Part shown: positions 1 through 8,694 of the stretch, piece by piece
Layout: each line of letters opens with the position of its first letter
How positions within the stretch are numbered: position 1 is the stretch's first letter
NCBI GenBank assembly: GCA_035500675.1
Contig: DATJXA010000027.1
Coordinates: forward strand, 1 to 18,857
Origin: JAGVPT01 sp035500675
GTDB taxonomy: Bacteria > Bacteroidota > Ignavibacteria > UBA10030 > UBA8401
Direction: 5' to 3'
DNA length: 18,857 nucleotides
Made by a program: the position numbers and the translations under genes
The notes under the pieces: model-generated
Seen by the model: the letters and a program-made list of their open reading frames with translations, nothing else
Database searches by the model: none
Told to the model about the DNA's origin: nothing

Positions 1-1386
1 CAGCGGTACACCGAGCCAATCGATCGAAGGTGCGCCGATCGATTCTACCTCGTCTTTGCGCAGGAGGTTTTCAAACACCTCCGGCGATGCCAGAAGCGGT
101 AGCCCGGTGCGAAGAACGTATTCTGTCAGTCCCTTTCCTAATTTTTTTGGACGCGGCTGGGGATCGACCTCATCGACGAAATAGGGAAAGCTGAGCATCC
201 GCGTCGAAGCGTCGTAGAGGGCGATGTAAAAATTTTTCGCCCACATCAGTTCATTGATGATCGAATGGACCGAAGAATAAAATTCTATGAGGTCGACGGT
301 CGAATGCGTCTTCTCTGCGATGCGATACAGTGCCGACTGGAGCGCTTCAGCCCTTTTCCTTTCCTGAATGTCCGTGACGGCGCCCAATGTGCCGATGATG
401 ACGCCGTCGACGTCACGGTATGGGGACGCATTCACTTCAACCCAGGCACGCGTTCCGTCTTTTCGTTTCATGAACAGTTCGTAACGCTCGAGCTTGCCTT
501 CGGCGCGGTCTTTGTTCCGCTCCTTCATGATGTGCCGTTCGCCCTCGGGAAGAAGAAGGGCGTATGCTTTCTTGCCGATCATCTCATCTGCCGCGTATCC
601 GCAAATGTCCGACATACGAGAGTTGATATATCTCACGGTGTCGTCGCTGTCTGTGATGATAATCCCCTCTCCGAGACTCTGGACCACCGAGCGAAAACGG
701 GTCTCGGATTTACGGAGCGTTTCTTCAGCCACCTCCCGTTGCGTAATATCGAGAAGCGTGCCATGCACGGCCGGCTTCCCGTTGTAGAGCGTTCGTGAAC
801 CGTAGACCTCGACCTGGATCTTGGTTCCGTCCTTTTTCACGCCGGTGAATGTGTAATGCATCGCCCCTTCTTCGCCGTTCATTCGTTTCTGAATGTTTTT
901 GTTTACGATGGGTTGCGACGCTTCGGCAGTAAGGTCGTTGACGGGTTTATTGATAAGTTCATCCCGTTCGTAGCCGAAGATCTCGGCCAACTTCGTATTT
1001 GCAAATCGGAAGACTCCATCCTGGATCAGATACACACCGACCAATGATTTTTCGACAAGGCTGGTGTAGTGTTCGGATAGTTGCGGTACGAGCGAGCGGA
1101 CGAGTCGATAATTTCCGAGAAGGAGAATAAAGAGGCCGATCGTTTGACCGAAGTATCCGGTGATGAAACCGACGATAGGCAGAGCATTATCGTTCCAGTA
1201 TTCCGGCAGGAGTCCGCTGTGGAAAAGCGATCCCACGACGATGTTGACGTAGACGAGTCCGAAGCCGATTGCAATAAGTCGGAATCCTTTTAAGCCATGC
1301 TTATGAATGAGGGTCCGCAGGACGACGAAGAAGCCGAGGGCGATGAGGAAGAGGACGATAAGTCGTATAATGCCGGCAGAATACAT
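1..1386 (-). CDS. Membrane PAS-PAS-GAF sensor protein, C-terminus cut by window edge
   Basis: The frame is open on the minus strand from an ATG at 1386 to the window edge, giving 462 residues without a stop. Three hydrophobic segments (about residues 4-23, 36-55 and 70-92) put the N-terminus in the membrane. Two PAS domains follow, at about 105-220 and 228-345. Both have the PAS-typical FGYERDEL / CGYAADEM segment and a PAC-like strand end (GTLLDITQRE and GAVTDIQERKRAE). A GAF domain starts near 351 and is still running at the edge. PAS and GAF domains bind small ligands or cofactors and pass a signal to an output domain. That output (histidine kinase, diguanylate cyclase or sigma-54 activator) lies outside the window and cannot be named. 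The start has no clear Shine-Dalgarno site. The gene lies 127 bp downstream of the debranching enzyme on the same strand, so it may be co-transcribed. Whether it senses sugar status is not shown. Confidence 0.85.
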   Translation of the reverse strand, partial: MYSAGIIRLIVLFLIALGFFVVLRTLIHKHGLKGFRLIAIGFGLVYVNIVVGSLFHSGLLPEYWNDNALPIVGFITGYFGQTIGLFILLLGNYRLVRSLVPQLSEHYTSLVEKSLVGVYLIQDGVFRFANTKLAEIFGYERDELINKPVNDLTAEASQPIVNKNIQKRMNGEEGAMHYTFTGVKKDGTKIQVEVYGSRTLYNGKPAVHGTLLDITQREVAEETLRKSETRFRSVVQSLGEGIIITDSDDTVRYINSRMSDICGYAADEMIGKKAYALLLPEGERHIMKERNKDRAEGKLERYELFMKRKDGTRAWVEVNASPYRDVDGVIIGTLGAVTDIQERKRAEALQSALYRIAEKTHSTVDLIEFYSSVHSIINELMWAKNFYIALYDASTRMLSFPYFVDEVDPQPRPKKLGKGLTEYVLRTGLPLLASPEVFENLLRKDEVESIGAPSIDWLGVPL

Positions 1387-1513
1387 CGATCACGCAAAGA
1401 AAATAATTTTTTTACCAACGGTCAAAGGCAAACGATATTTTTTTGAATGAATCCCACCAGCACATCGCCGGCATTCGCACCTTGCCGAAGCTACGTTCCG
1501 CCGGATTGCGCGG

Positions 1514-4462
1514 TTATTGCGGTAACAGAAGAATGTCGTATACGTTTGAATCTGTCGGACTGATTTTGCCCCCGCCCGTCCATTCTCCGGCAGACGTCCC
1601 GACAGCGCGAAATTCTCCAACGCCGGCGCCTCCATGATCATCCTGAGCGCCTACGAGAATCGTCATTTTCCACTGCGGCGTCGGCTTTCCAAGATACTTA
1701 AGAGGAATGCTAAACTCAACGGATTTTCTTTCGACGCTGCCGATCGGATTTCTTTTATCTTCCGAGCCGGGCAAATATTCACACAAAACTCGTCCTTGAT
1801 CGTCCGTGATGCGAATGCCTCCTCCAACGGTAATAAGCCGGTCATATTTGCGGCTCTCGTCGAGCGTGAAATGTGAATTCTCGCCCACCTGCATAACCCC
1901 GGTGCTGTCCCCACGATGTATGGCAATTGCGGCCAATGTCAATTGAAAGCCATATTCAGGGTGCCAACCCGGGTTTGCGAGATTCCGGAATTGGAGTGCA
2001 AAATAGATTTCGGAAGAATCGCAGCGCACTTCTGCACGCGTGATGTCGAGGATTCCCGGCGCAAAGTTCACGTTCGTCGGATACTCGTATGTTCCGGATA
2101 TTCCTTTATCGTCGCCGGTCGTGTCATCGGCTTGAAAAATAATTCTGGCGGATGGATTCGATTTGCGGACATCGTCCAACGTCAGCATGGGAAACGCAGG
2201 CCCCCGAAGCGCCGGGATGTTTGGGTCGAAAACGGGCTTTGCGAGCCTCAGGTCCTCAAAATATTTTTTTGATGAGAAATTTTTGAGATGCCATGGGATC
2301 GATTCTCCGCGAGGGGAAATATTCCTCGTACCGCTCGATACCGAGCAGACGGTGAGCGAGTGTCGTATCGAAAGTGTTTCAGCGGGCGAAAGAAGAGTGT
2401 TAAAGTACGCAGCGTCGCCGTTATGGAAGACCCAAAGATAATTGACGCCGTACGGCTGTGTCAGAATTTCCGGCACGAAAGTGACGCTGACAGAATCCCC
2501 CTCGACCGCGTATCGTGCTGCGATGCGCGAATCGCCGACGCGAAAGCGAAACGAGACATTGCCCAGTTGAGAGGGGAGCTTTGGATTGACCCGGATCGAA
2601 TGTGCCGTAGCATCCACGCTGATGCCGAGATAATCCTGGTAAATGCTCTCCACAAATTCGGCTAAACTCCATGCCTGCGAAAATGCACCCGACAGCCGAG
2701 GCAGAGTTTCACCGGGCCGCGGTATCGCATCGAGAAGTTCCGACAACGTACCGACGCATCCGCGATGGAGGATCTGCTGGACCATATTATCCGTCATCGT
2801 GTACGAGAAGTCTTCCTCGTCGTTCCTCGTAAGCGCGTAGATCGCGCGGCCGTTCAGCCAAGACCAGACAATGCCGTTGTGATACGCAGCGTCCTGAACA
2901 TACAGCGGCTCGTCATGATGGAATGGATGGAAATTCGAATCTGTTTCCGCCAGGGTTCCAACGCCGTATGGATAAATCAATTGCGAGGTCACTTGCTTCG
3001 TTATTTTTTCCCGAATGTCCTCCGAGTTCACGATGTCCAAACAAAAGAGCTGGTTCGGTCTCATTTCGTGCGAAGGAGCGCCGTCGGTTTGAAGGTGGTC
3101 ATAAACCAGACCGTTTTTTCGGTCGACGAAATAGCGGTTGAAATTTTTCTCGACGCTGTCTGCCATGGCTTTCCATCGTGCGGCGAGATGATACTCGGTA
3201 AGATAATCTGCAATAAATGAGCCGATGAGCAGTTGGTTGTACCACAAGGCCTGAATGTCGCAGGCGCGATTTCCGCGCGGGGACCACGGTCCGTCCGGTC
3301 CGACAGCGTCCATCCACGTCTCGCCATCGCCGTGTGTAAGAAAGAAGAGGGAATCCGTATGAAATTTGATCGTCCCTTCGATGGACCTCTCGACGACCGG
3401 AAAAAGTTCGGTGAGAATTTCGGTATCGCCGGAATATTTTACATAGTCAAAAAGCTGTTTAATAAACCATGGAGTTCCATCGGCGGTGTTGTACGCGATC
3501 GAGTGAGGAGTGACGATATTGGGAATGCGGCCGTAGTTTGCGCTTGTCGAATCGGTCTGTTGGAAGCGGGCAAACGAAAGCAAGATCTGCCGTGCATCCG
3601 CAAAGTCGCCGGTAACAAATGTCGCTCCCGGAAGCGAGATGAAAGAATCGCGTCCCCAATAATTGTCGAACCAGGGCAATCCTGCAAAGATCCCTTTTAC
3701 CGGAACTCCGGATTGCGATTGGTTCATGATGAGCGCGTCGAGCGAAAGCTTGGCCCACATAAGCGCAACGTTGAATTCTTCGTTATCGGAGTGGACAGCC
3801 GAAGCCTCCAGAAGATTTTCCATTCTCTGTCTTCTCGCAGCGATCAGGCTTCCGACATGCTGTCTGATGTTCATCAAAATCTCCGATACTTCCTTCGATG
3901 AACTTCCGGCTGCGACGACAAACGTCGAGCGCGGTCCCGATCCGGCAGAGGACAGGCCGATCCATGATGGAACGGAAGGATCCTCAAGTGCATTAGACTT
4001 TTTCCAAAACGTCGTTCCAGATTCCGAAGGTTCTTGCTGCGCGAAAGATGTCGCCGTTTGGAGACTCAACGCAAAACGATGGCTCCCGTCAAAATTTAGT
4101 TCAACGATAAAAGCATTGACGCTGTCAAGGAATGTGAAACGCTCATCACCGCCGTCCGGATACTTCCGAACGAGTTGATACGGAAGGACGATCGTAGTTG
4201 CAGCGGAGCGGTCGAGAGTTTTGTGGTCCACGGTCAGGAGATAATCGTTCACAATTTTTTCTGCATTGACATACCATCCCTGCCAGCCGCCGGAATTCTG
4301 AGCATTGACCTCCCCATAATATGTGCCGGCCTGTTTGTTCGTGTAGGCGAATTGGCGCGACTGGCCGACTACGTGAATTCCGATCTGGTCGACGAGAGGT
4401 GGATCGGCAAAGAGAGAAAAGTGGAAAGCGAAAAACGATACGACGGCGATGAGTTGTTTCAT
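1514..4462 (-). CDS. Exported amylo-alpha-1,6-glucosidase (glycogen-debranching-enzyme family) with glucodextranase-type C-terminal domain
   Basis: This 982-residue protein starts with a signal peptide (MKQLIAVVSFFAFHFSLFA, cleavage near residue 19-20), so it acts in the periplasm or outside the cell. Residues about 25-210 resemble the beta-sandwich N-terminal part of bacterial and archaeal debranching enzymes. Residues about 230-620 are the (alpha/alpha)6-barrel GDE_C domain. Hallmarks are GLPWFDNYWGRDSFISLPG (261-279), GDGETWMDA (378-386), YHNGIVWSWLNG (527-538), GTLSELLDA (571-579) and GAFSQAWSLAE (592-602). The family hydrolyses alpha-1,6 branches of glycogen- or starch-like glucans. Residues about 770-982 match the glucodextranase C-terminal module: GTYEYPTNVNFAPGILDIT (790-808), NLANPGWHPEYGFQL, and a GEWTGGG (959-965) plus NVYDILLLP ending. 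That module is thought to help binding or surface attachment. The enzyme lies 78 bp downstream of the glycerate kinase. No good Shine-Dalgarno site is seen, and the start is chosen because it opens the signal peptide. The exact glucan substrate is inferred. Confidence 0.88.
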   Translation of the reverse strand: MKQLIAVVSFFAFHFSLFADPPLVDQIGIHVVGQSRQFAYTNKQAGTYYGEVNAQNSGGWQGWYVNAEKIVNDYLLTVDHKTLDRSAATTIVLPYQLVRKYPDGGDERFTFLDSVNAFIVELNFDGSHRFALSLQTATSFAQQEPSESGTTFWKKSNALEDPSVPSWIGLSSAGSGPRSTFVVAAGSSSKEVSEILMNIRQHVGSLIAARRQRMENLLEASAVHSDNEEFNVALMWAKLSLDALIMNQSQSGVPVKGIFAGLPWFDNYWGRDSFISLPGATFVTGDFADARQILLSFARFQQTDSTSANYGRIPNIVTPHSIAYNTADGTPWFIKQLFDYVKYSGDTEILTELFPVVERSIEGTIKFHTDSLFFLTHGDGETWMDAVGPDGPWSPRGNRACDIQALWYNQLLIGSFIADYLTEYHLAARWKAMADSVEKNFNRYFVDRKNGLVYDHLQTDGAPSHEMRPNQLFCLDIVNSEDIREKITKQVTSQLIYPYGVGTLAETDSNFHPFHHDEPLYVQDAAYHNGIVWSWLNGRAIYALTRNDEEDFSYTMTDNMVQQILHRGCVGTLSELLDAIPRPGETLPRLSGAFSQAWSLAEFVESIYQDYLGISVDATAHSIRVNPKLPSQLGNVSFRFRVGDSRIAARYAVEGDSVSVTFVPEILTQPYGVNYLWVFHNGDAAYFNTLLSPAETLSIRHSLTVCSVSSGTRNISPRGESIPWHLKNFSSKKYFEDLRLAKPVFDPNIPALRGPAFPMLTLDDVRKSNPSARIIFQADDTTGDDKGISGTYEYPTNVNFAPGILDITRAEVRCDSSEIYFALQFRNLANPGWHPEYGFQLTLAAIAIHRGDSTGVMQVGENSHFTLDESRKYDRLITVGGGIRITDDQGRVLCEYLPGSEDKRNPIGSVERKSVEFSIPLKYLGKPTPQWKMTILVGAQDDHGGAGVGEFRAVGTSAGEWTGGGKISPTDSNVYDILLLPQ

Positions 4463-4540
4463 CAGAAAAACAATGCGGATGTTTTGGAAGAAAGATTTAT
4501 CATGCTGATCCCGACAAACTCGGGAGAAGCATGCATGTTT

Positions 4541-5677
4541 TTAGTCAGAATAGTTGTTCGTAAAAACCTCTTGTATCTTTTGGCTCAGCAATGCTTCGGC
4601 ATTTCTCATCGCATTTTCAGTCTTCATTTTTTTTGGAGAGATTTGATGGATCGCTTTGAGCCTCAATCGTTTCTGCAATAGCTCACTATTTCCCTCAATT
4701 TTACCCGTAAACGCGTACACCGGTTTTCCGCATAGTGAGGCGCGATGGGCAATGCCGTCAATCCCTTTGCCGCGGAAAGTCTGAGAATCGATTTTTCCTT
4801 CCGCAGTAATGACGCAGTCGCACTCTTTCAACAGTTTGTCGAACCGCATACTATCAAGGATATATTCTACCCCCGAAACAACTTGCGCTCCGCAAAAAGC
4901 GATCAGGCCTCCTCCGAGACCTCCGGCCGCCCCGCTTCCCGGCAGTGTGAAAATATTTTTGTCGAGGTCGCGCTCTATAATAGATGCATAATGGCGCAAC
5001 GCAGTGTCGAGGGTACGGACTTGTTGGCTTGTCGCTCCCTTTTGCGGGCCGAATGTGAACGCCGCCCCGTGAGAGCCACAAAGAACATTCGAAACGTCCG
5101 ATAGGCCGATCACTTTGACGCTTTTATTTTTTAATCTGTCATTCTTTATGTCGATCCGATGAAGTCTCCGTAAATATGCTCCGCCGTTTGGCAGTTCATC
5201 GCCATCCTTGTCAAAGAATCTTACACCGAGCGCCCGTGCGCAACCTGCGCCGCCATCGTTTGTTGCGCTTCCCCCCAAACCGACGATTATTTTTTTGCAG
5301 CCGGCCGCGGCCGCTCTGAGCATCAACTGTCCCACGCCAAACGTCGTCGCATGCGCGGCATCGTATTGAGATGGCTTCAGCAAGCGCAATCCCGCCGCCT
5401 CCGCCGTTTCGATGACGGCGGTTTTTCCATCCCCCAAAATTCCCCAGCGTGCGTTGACTATCATCGAATCGATGGGGCCTTGAACTCGTGCCGAGAGACA
5501 CCGTCCTTTTGTTGCGCGCACGAGACAATCGAGCGTTCCGTCTCCGCCGTCGGCGATCGGAGCGAGAACACAGCGAGCATTCGGATGAACGCGTTTCAGA
5601 GATCGTGCGATGATTGCTGCAGCGTCATACGCCGAAAGCGATCCTTTGAGTGCATTCGGTGCGATGAGAAAATTCAT
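4541..5677 (-). CDS. Glycerate 2-kinase (GlxK/GarK family)
   Basis: This 378-residue protein matches the normal length of the type I glycerate kinase family, which phosphorylates D-glycerate with ATP to give 2-phosphoglycerate. Family motifs are visible: NALKGSLSA (8-16), PIADGGDGT (40-48), GLGGSATNDGGAGCARALG (133-151), GLSDVSNVLCG (191-201), GSGAAGGLGGGL (247-258) and TAEGKIDSQTFRGKG (291-305). The frame stays open to 5749, but the homologous protein begins at MNFLIAPNALKG, so I take the ATG at 5677. It lacks a clear Shine-Dalgarno site. The protein has no signal peptide and is cytoplasmic. It is divergent from enolase, whose substrate is 2-phosphoglycerate, so glycerate could feed straight into lower glycolysis. 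It may lead a minus-strand unit with the debranching enzyme and the sensor. The source of glycerate is not visible here. Confidence 0.92.
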   Translation of the reverse strand: MNFLIAPNALKGSLSAYDAAAIIARSLKRVHPNARCVLAPIADGGDGTLDCLVRATKGRCLSARVQGPIDSMIVNARWGILGDGKTAVIETAEAAGLRLLKPSQYDAAHATTFGVGQLMLRAAAAGCKKIIVGLGGSATNDGGAGCARALGVRFFDKDGDELPNGGAYLRRLHRIDIKNDRLKNKSVKVIGLSDVSNVLCGSHGAAFTFGPQKGATSQQVRTLDTALRHYASIIERDLDKNIFTLPGSGAAGGLGGGLIAFCGAQVVSGVEYILDSMRFDKLLKECDCVITAEGKIDSQTFRGKGIDGIAHRASLCGKPVYAFTGKIEGNSELLQKRLRLKAIHQISPKKMKTENAMRNAEALLSQKIQEVFTNNYSD

Positions 5678-5818
5678 GTGGGAAGTTAGGCAAATCTGAA
5701 GTGAAAAGCATCGGAAGACAAAGAGGGATGAAAGATTGCAAAATTCCAATAAAATTCTTCCGTCTGCAAAGAATCTGGTTCTAGGATTTCTCTCTTAACT
5801 ACGCAGGCTTCTCCCCGC

Positions 5819-5850
5819 ATTGATTTTCAGCCAATTTTTCCATTAATTTG
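5819..5850 (+). promoter_or_regulatory. Candidate Bacteroidota-type promoter for enolase
   Basis: ATTG at 5819-5822 and TTAATTTG at 5843-5850 are 20 bp apart. This is close to the Bacteroidota consensus (TTTG, about 19-21 bp, TAnnTTTG), with one mismatch in each element. It would start transcription near 5857 and give a leader of about 45 nt before the enolase ATG. The wider 5678-5903 gap must also hold the divergent promoter of the glycerate kinase, which I cannot place. This is a pattern match only, in AT-rich DNA. Confidence 0.3.
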
Positions 5851-5903
5851 TGCTGGTCACAAGCAATGTTTTTTGAAAAACCACCTTTTTGAACGGAGAC
5901 GAT

Positions 5904-7199
5904 ATGTCATCGACTATTATTACAGATGTATGGGCGCGGGAGATCCTCGACTCGCGCGGCAACCCGACGGTTGAAGCGGATGTTGAGCTTGAAAACGGAG
6001 CGATGGGAAGAGCGGCTGTCCCAAGCGGGGCTTCGACGGGAGAGCATGAAGCGGTCGAACTTCGGGACGGCGATAAAATGCGCTACAACGGCAAGGGCGT
6101 TTTGAAAGCGGTCGAGAATGTCAACAACGTCATCGCGGACGAGCTTACGGGATTCGACGCGCAGGATCAGGTCGGCATCGATAAAATGATGATCGAGTTG
6201 GACGGCACCCCAACCAAAAGCAAACTCGGAGCCAATGCGATACTCGCGGTGTCCCTCGCCTCTGCGAAGGCGGCTGCGAAAGCGCTCAATGTTCCGCTGT
6301 ACCGTTACATCGGCGGCTCGAACGCCAAGATCCTTCCAACGCCGATGATGAACATCATTAACGGCGGACGTCATGCCGACAGCAACGTCGATTTTCAGGA
6401 ATTTATGATTGTACCGGCCAACGCGCCAACCTTCGCCGAAGCGCTGCGGATGGGAGCGGAAGTGTTCCACGCGCTGAAAGGCGTTCTCTCGAAGCGTGGC
6501 TACAATACCGCGGTGGGCGACGAAGGTGGGTTTGCCCCAAGCCTGAAATCGAACGAAGAGGCGCTTGAGGTGATCGTCGAAGCGATCACCAAGGCGAAAT
6601 ACAAAGCTGGAGAAGATATTTTTATCGCGATCGACCCGGCCGCAAGCGAAATGTACGAAAACGGAAAGTACCTATTCTATAAGTCGACGCAGAAAAAGGC
6701 CTCGCGGGAAGAAATGGTGAAGCTCTGGTCGAAGTGGGTGAAAGATTACCCGATGATCATTTCGATCGAAGACGGTATGGCGGAAGACGATTGGGAGGGA
6801 TGGAAGATGTTGACGGACGAGCTCGGCAAAAAAATTCAGTTGGTAGGGGACGATGTGTTCGTGACAAACGTCGAATTCCTCAGCAAAGGAATCGATATGG
6901 GAGTTTCCAACTCTATCCTCATCAAAGTGAATCAGATCGGAACGCTCACGGAAACGCTGGATTGCATCGAGATGGCAAAGCGAGCCCACTTTACCGCCGT
7001 GATCAGCCACCGTTCCGGCGAAACCGAAGATGCAACGATCGCCGACATCGCCGTAGCAACCAACGCCGGGCAAATTAAAACGGGATCGACAAGCCGTACC
7101 GACCGCATTGCCAAATACAATCAACTCCTTCGCATAGAAGAGGAGCTTGATTCGAACGGCATTTACGCAGGGCTCAGTGCATTCAACGTGAAGATATGA
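5904..7199 (+). CDS. eno: Enolase (2-phosphoglycerate dehydratase)
   Basis: This 431-residue cytoplasmic enzyme interconverts 2-phosphoglycerate and phosphoenolpyruvate. It matches bacterial enolase over its full length. It opens with the canonical AREILDSRGNPTVE, followed by VPSGASTGEHEA. Expected magnesium ligands are D244, E289 (SIEDGM) and D316 (GDDVFVTN). Catalytic and substrate residues are K341 (LIKVNQIGT), H369 (SHRSGETED) and K392 (GQIKTGS). The open frame also allows a TTG at 5889. I chose the ATG at 5904 because GGAG at 5895-5898 sits 5 bp upstream and the protein then begins as other enolases do. No truncation or missing key residue is seen. A strong hairpin follows the stop, and the hexose-phosphate mutase begins 78 bp downstream. 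Confidence 0.98.
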   Translation: MSSTIITDVWAREILDSRGNPTVEADVELENGAMGRAAVPSGASTGEHEAVELRDGDKMRYNGKGVLKAVENVNNVIADELTGFDAQDQVGIDKMMIELDGTPTKSKLGANAILAVSLASAKAAAKALNVPLYRYIGGSNAKILPTPMMNIINGGRHADSNVDFQEFMIVPANAPTFAEALRMGAEVFHALKGVLSKRGYNTAVGDEGGFAPSLKSNEEALEVIVEAITKAKYKAGEDIFIAIDPAASEMYENGKYLFYKSTQKKASREEMVKLWSKWVKDYPMIISIEDGMAEDDWEGWKMLTDELGKKIQLVGDDVFVTNVEFLSKGIDMGVSNSILIKVNQIGTLTETLDCIEMAKRAHFTAVISHRSGETEDATIADIAVATNAGQIKTGSTSRTDRIAKYNQLLRIEEELDSNGIYAGLSAFNVKI

Positions 7200-7207
7200 C
7201 CACAAGA

Positions 7208-7244
7208 TTGCGGGATTGCACTATCGACCCGTGCAATCCTGCAA
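7208..7244 (+). other. Strong stem-loop between enolase and mutase genes
   Basis: TTGCGGGATTGCAC (7208-7221) pairs with GTGCAATCCTGCAA (7231-7244) over 14 bp with a single G-U pair, closing a 9-nt loop. Three more outer pairs (AAG 7204-7206 with CTT 7247-7249) are possible. No U-tract follows on either strand, so it is not a classical intrinsic terminator. It could stabilise the 3' end of the enolase mRNA, mark a processing site or be a repeat remnant. Confidence 0.6.
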
Positions 7245-7277
7245 GACTTCATCACTCCATAATTCCATTCCCGAAAG

Positions 7278-8681
7278 ATGACCCCTTCAATTAAGTTCGG
7301 AACCGACGGCTGGCGCGGCATCATCGCCGACGACTTCACGTTTGCAAACGTCGCAAAAGTTGCGCTGGCGACCGCGCGGTATTTCAAATCCCACAAAAAA
7401 ATAAAGAACGGCCTTGTGATCGGGTACGATTCGCGCTTCATGTCGGAAGAGTTCGCGCATAAATCGGCTCAGGTGATCGCGAGCGCCGGCGTTCGCGTAA
7501 AGCTCGCCGATAAGATCTCGTCGACGCCGATGACATCGCTCGGTATCGTCAGGATGAAGGCGGCTGGGGGCGTCGTAATCACGGCGAGCCACAATCCGGC
7601 GAAATACGACGGCTTCAAGATCAAGGGAGATTTTGGCGGACCGGCGCATCCGGAAATGGTCGCGAAGGTGGAGAAACTTCTCGCTCCGATCCTGAAAGCG
7701 AAAGAACTTCCCTTAACGGTAAAGCCATTCGATGAACTCGTCGCCAAGAAGATGATCACGTTCGTCGACCTGACGTCGATGTATATCAAGGACATAGAGA
7801 AAAAGATCGAAGTCGATCTCATCAAGGCGACGAGGATCAAGATTTTGTATGACGCGATGTACGGCGCTGGGCAAGGAGTGATGGAGCAGATCATCCCGAA
7901 GGTCGGCACCATCCGGAATTCGTTCAACCCTTCCTTCGCAGGAGGGCATCCGGAACCGCTCGCTCAAAACCTCGAGGAGCTCAGCTTCGAAGTCCGCGAC
8001 GGCAAATACAATATCGGCATCGCGACGGACGGCGATGCCGACCGCGTCGGAGCGATCGACGAAAAAGGAGCGTTCGTCGATTCACACAGGATCTTTGCCA
8101 TCCTTCTGAAATATCTTGTGGAGCGGAAGCATCTCAAGGGCGAGGTGGCGAAGTCGCTTTCGGTGAGCGAACTCATCACGAAAATGTGCCGGCGCTACAA
8201 ACTCGTGCTCAACGAAACCCCGGTCGGCTTCAAGTACCTTTGCCGCCTCATGACCGAAAAGAAGATCATCATCGCGGGAGAGGAGAGCGGAGGGCTCGGC
8301 GTGATGGGACACATCCCGGAGCGCGACGGCATTTTCGTCGGCCTTCTTCTGGCCGAGATCATGGCTGTGCGCCGGAAAAAGCTGAGCGAGCTTGTCCGTG
8401 AACTTTTCGACGAATACGGCGAATACCATTTCGGAAGGATCGACAAGCACGTTGCCGAACCGGAGAAAAAGAAGATCGCCGCCTTCTATTCACGAAATCC
8501 AAAAAAGATCGGGCCATTCACCGTCGAACGGGTCGACACGACCGACGGATATAAATTTTTTGTCCACAACGGATGGATCCTCGTGCGGTTCTCCGGGACC
8601 GAGCCGCTCGTACGGTTCTACGCGGAAGCGGACACGCCGGCACGGATGAACGCAATGCTGAAAGCCGCGACAACGATCTGA
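7278..8681 (+). CDS. Phosphoglucomutase/phosphomannomutase family protein (alpha-D-phosphohexomutase)
   Basis: This 467-residue cytoplasmic enzyme belongs to the superfamily that moves phosphate between C1 and C6 of hexose phosphates. All four family signatures are present. The N-terminus has KFGTDGWRGIIADDFT. The phosphoserine loop is TASHNPAKYDG, with S104 as the likely phosphoserine. The metal loop is TDGDADRV, with D251, D253 and D255. The sugar-specificity loop is GEESGG (334-339), and the C-terminal phosphate-binding loop is RFSGTEPLVRF from R437. GEESGG is typical of glucose/mannose-type members rather than GlmM, so glucose-1-phosphate/glucose-6-phosphate interconversion is likely, with mannose phosphates possible. 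The start ATG at 7278 has only a weak GAAAG upstream. A GalT-like gene starts 14 bp after its end, suggesting translational linkage. It connects glucan or nucleotide-sugar chemistry to glycolysis. Confidence 0.93.
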   Translation: MTPSIKFGTDGWRGIIADDFTFANVAKVALATARYFKSHKKIKNGLVIGYDSRFMSEEFAHKSAQVIASAGVRVKLADKISSTPMTSLGIVRMKAAGGVVITASHNPAKYDGFKIKGDFGGPAHPEMVAKVEKLLAPILKAKELPLTVKPFDELVAKKMITFVDLTSMYIKDIEKKIEVDLIKATRIKILYDAMYGAGQGVMEQIIPKVGTIRNSFNPSFAGGHPEPLAQNLEELSFEVRDGKYNIGIATDGDADRVGAIDEKGAFVDSHRIFAILLKYLVERKHLKGEVAKSLSVSELITKMCRRYKLVLNETPVGFKYLCRLMTEKKIIIAGEESGGLGVMGHIPERDGIFVGLLLAEIMAVRRKKLSELVRELFDEYGEYHFGRIDKHVAEPEKKKIAAFYSRNPKKIGPFTVERVDTTDGYKFFVHNGWILVRFSGTEPLVRFYAEADTPARMNAMLKAATTI

Positions 8682-8694
8682 AATTTTCTCGTCG

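Noticed and set aside
265..798. 177-residue open frame on the plus strand
   Set aside because: It is antisense to the two PAS domains of the minus-strand sensor, which read continuously to the window edge.
3233..3901. 222-residue open frame on the plus strand
   Set aside because: It is antisense to the catalytic domain of the debranching enzyme, which is continuous through this stretch. No motif supports the plus-strand frame.
5889..5903. TTG start for enolase, 15 bp upstream of the ATG
   Set aside because: It would add five residues not found in enolases and would place the GGAG ribosome site inside the coding region. The ATG at 5904 fits better.
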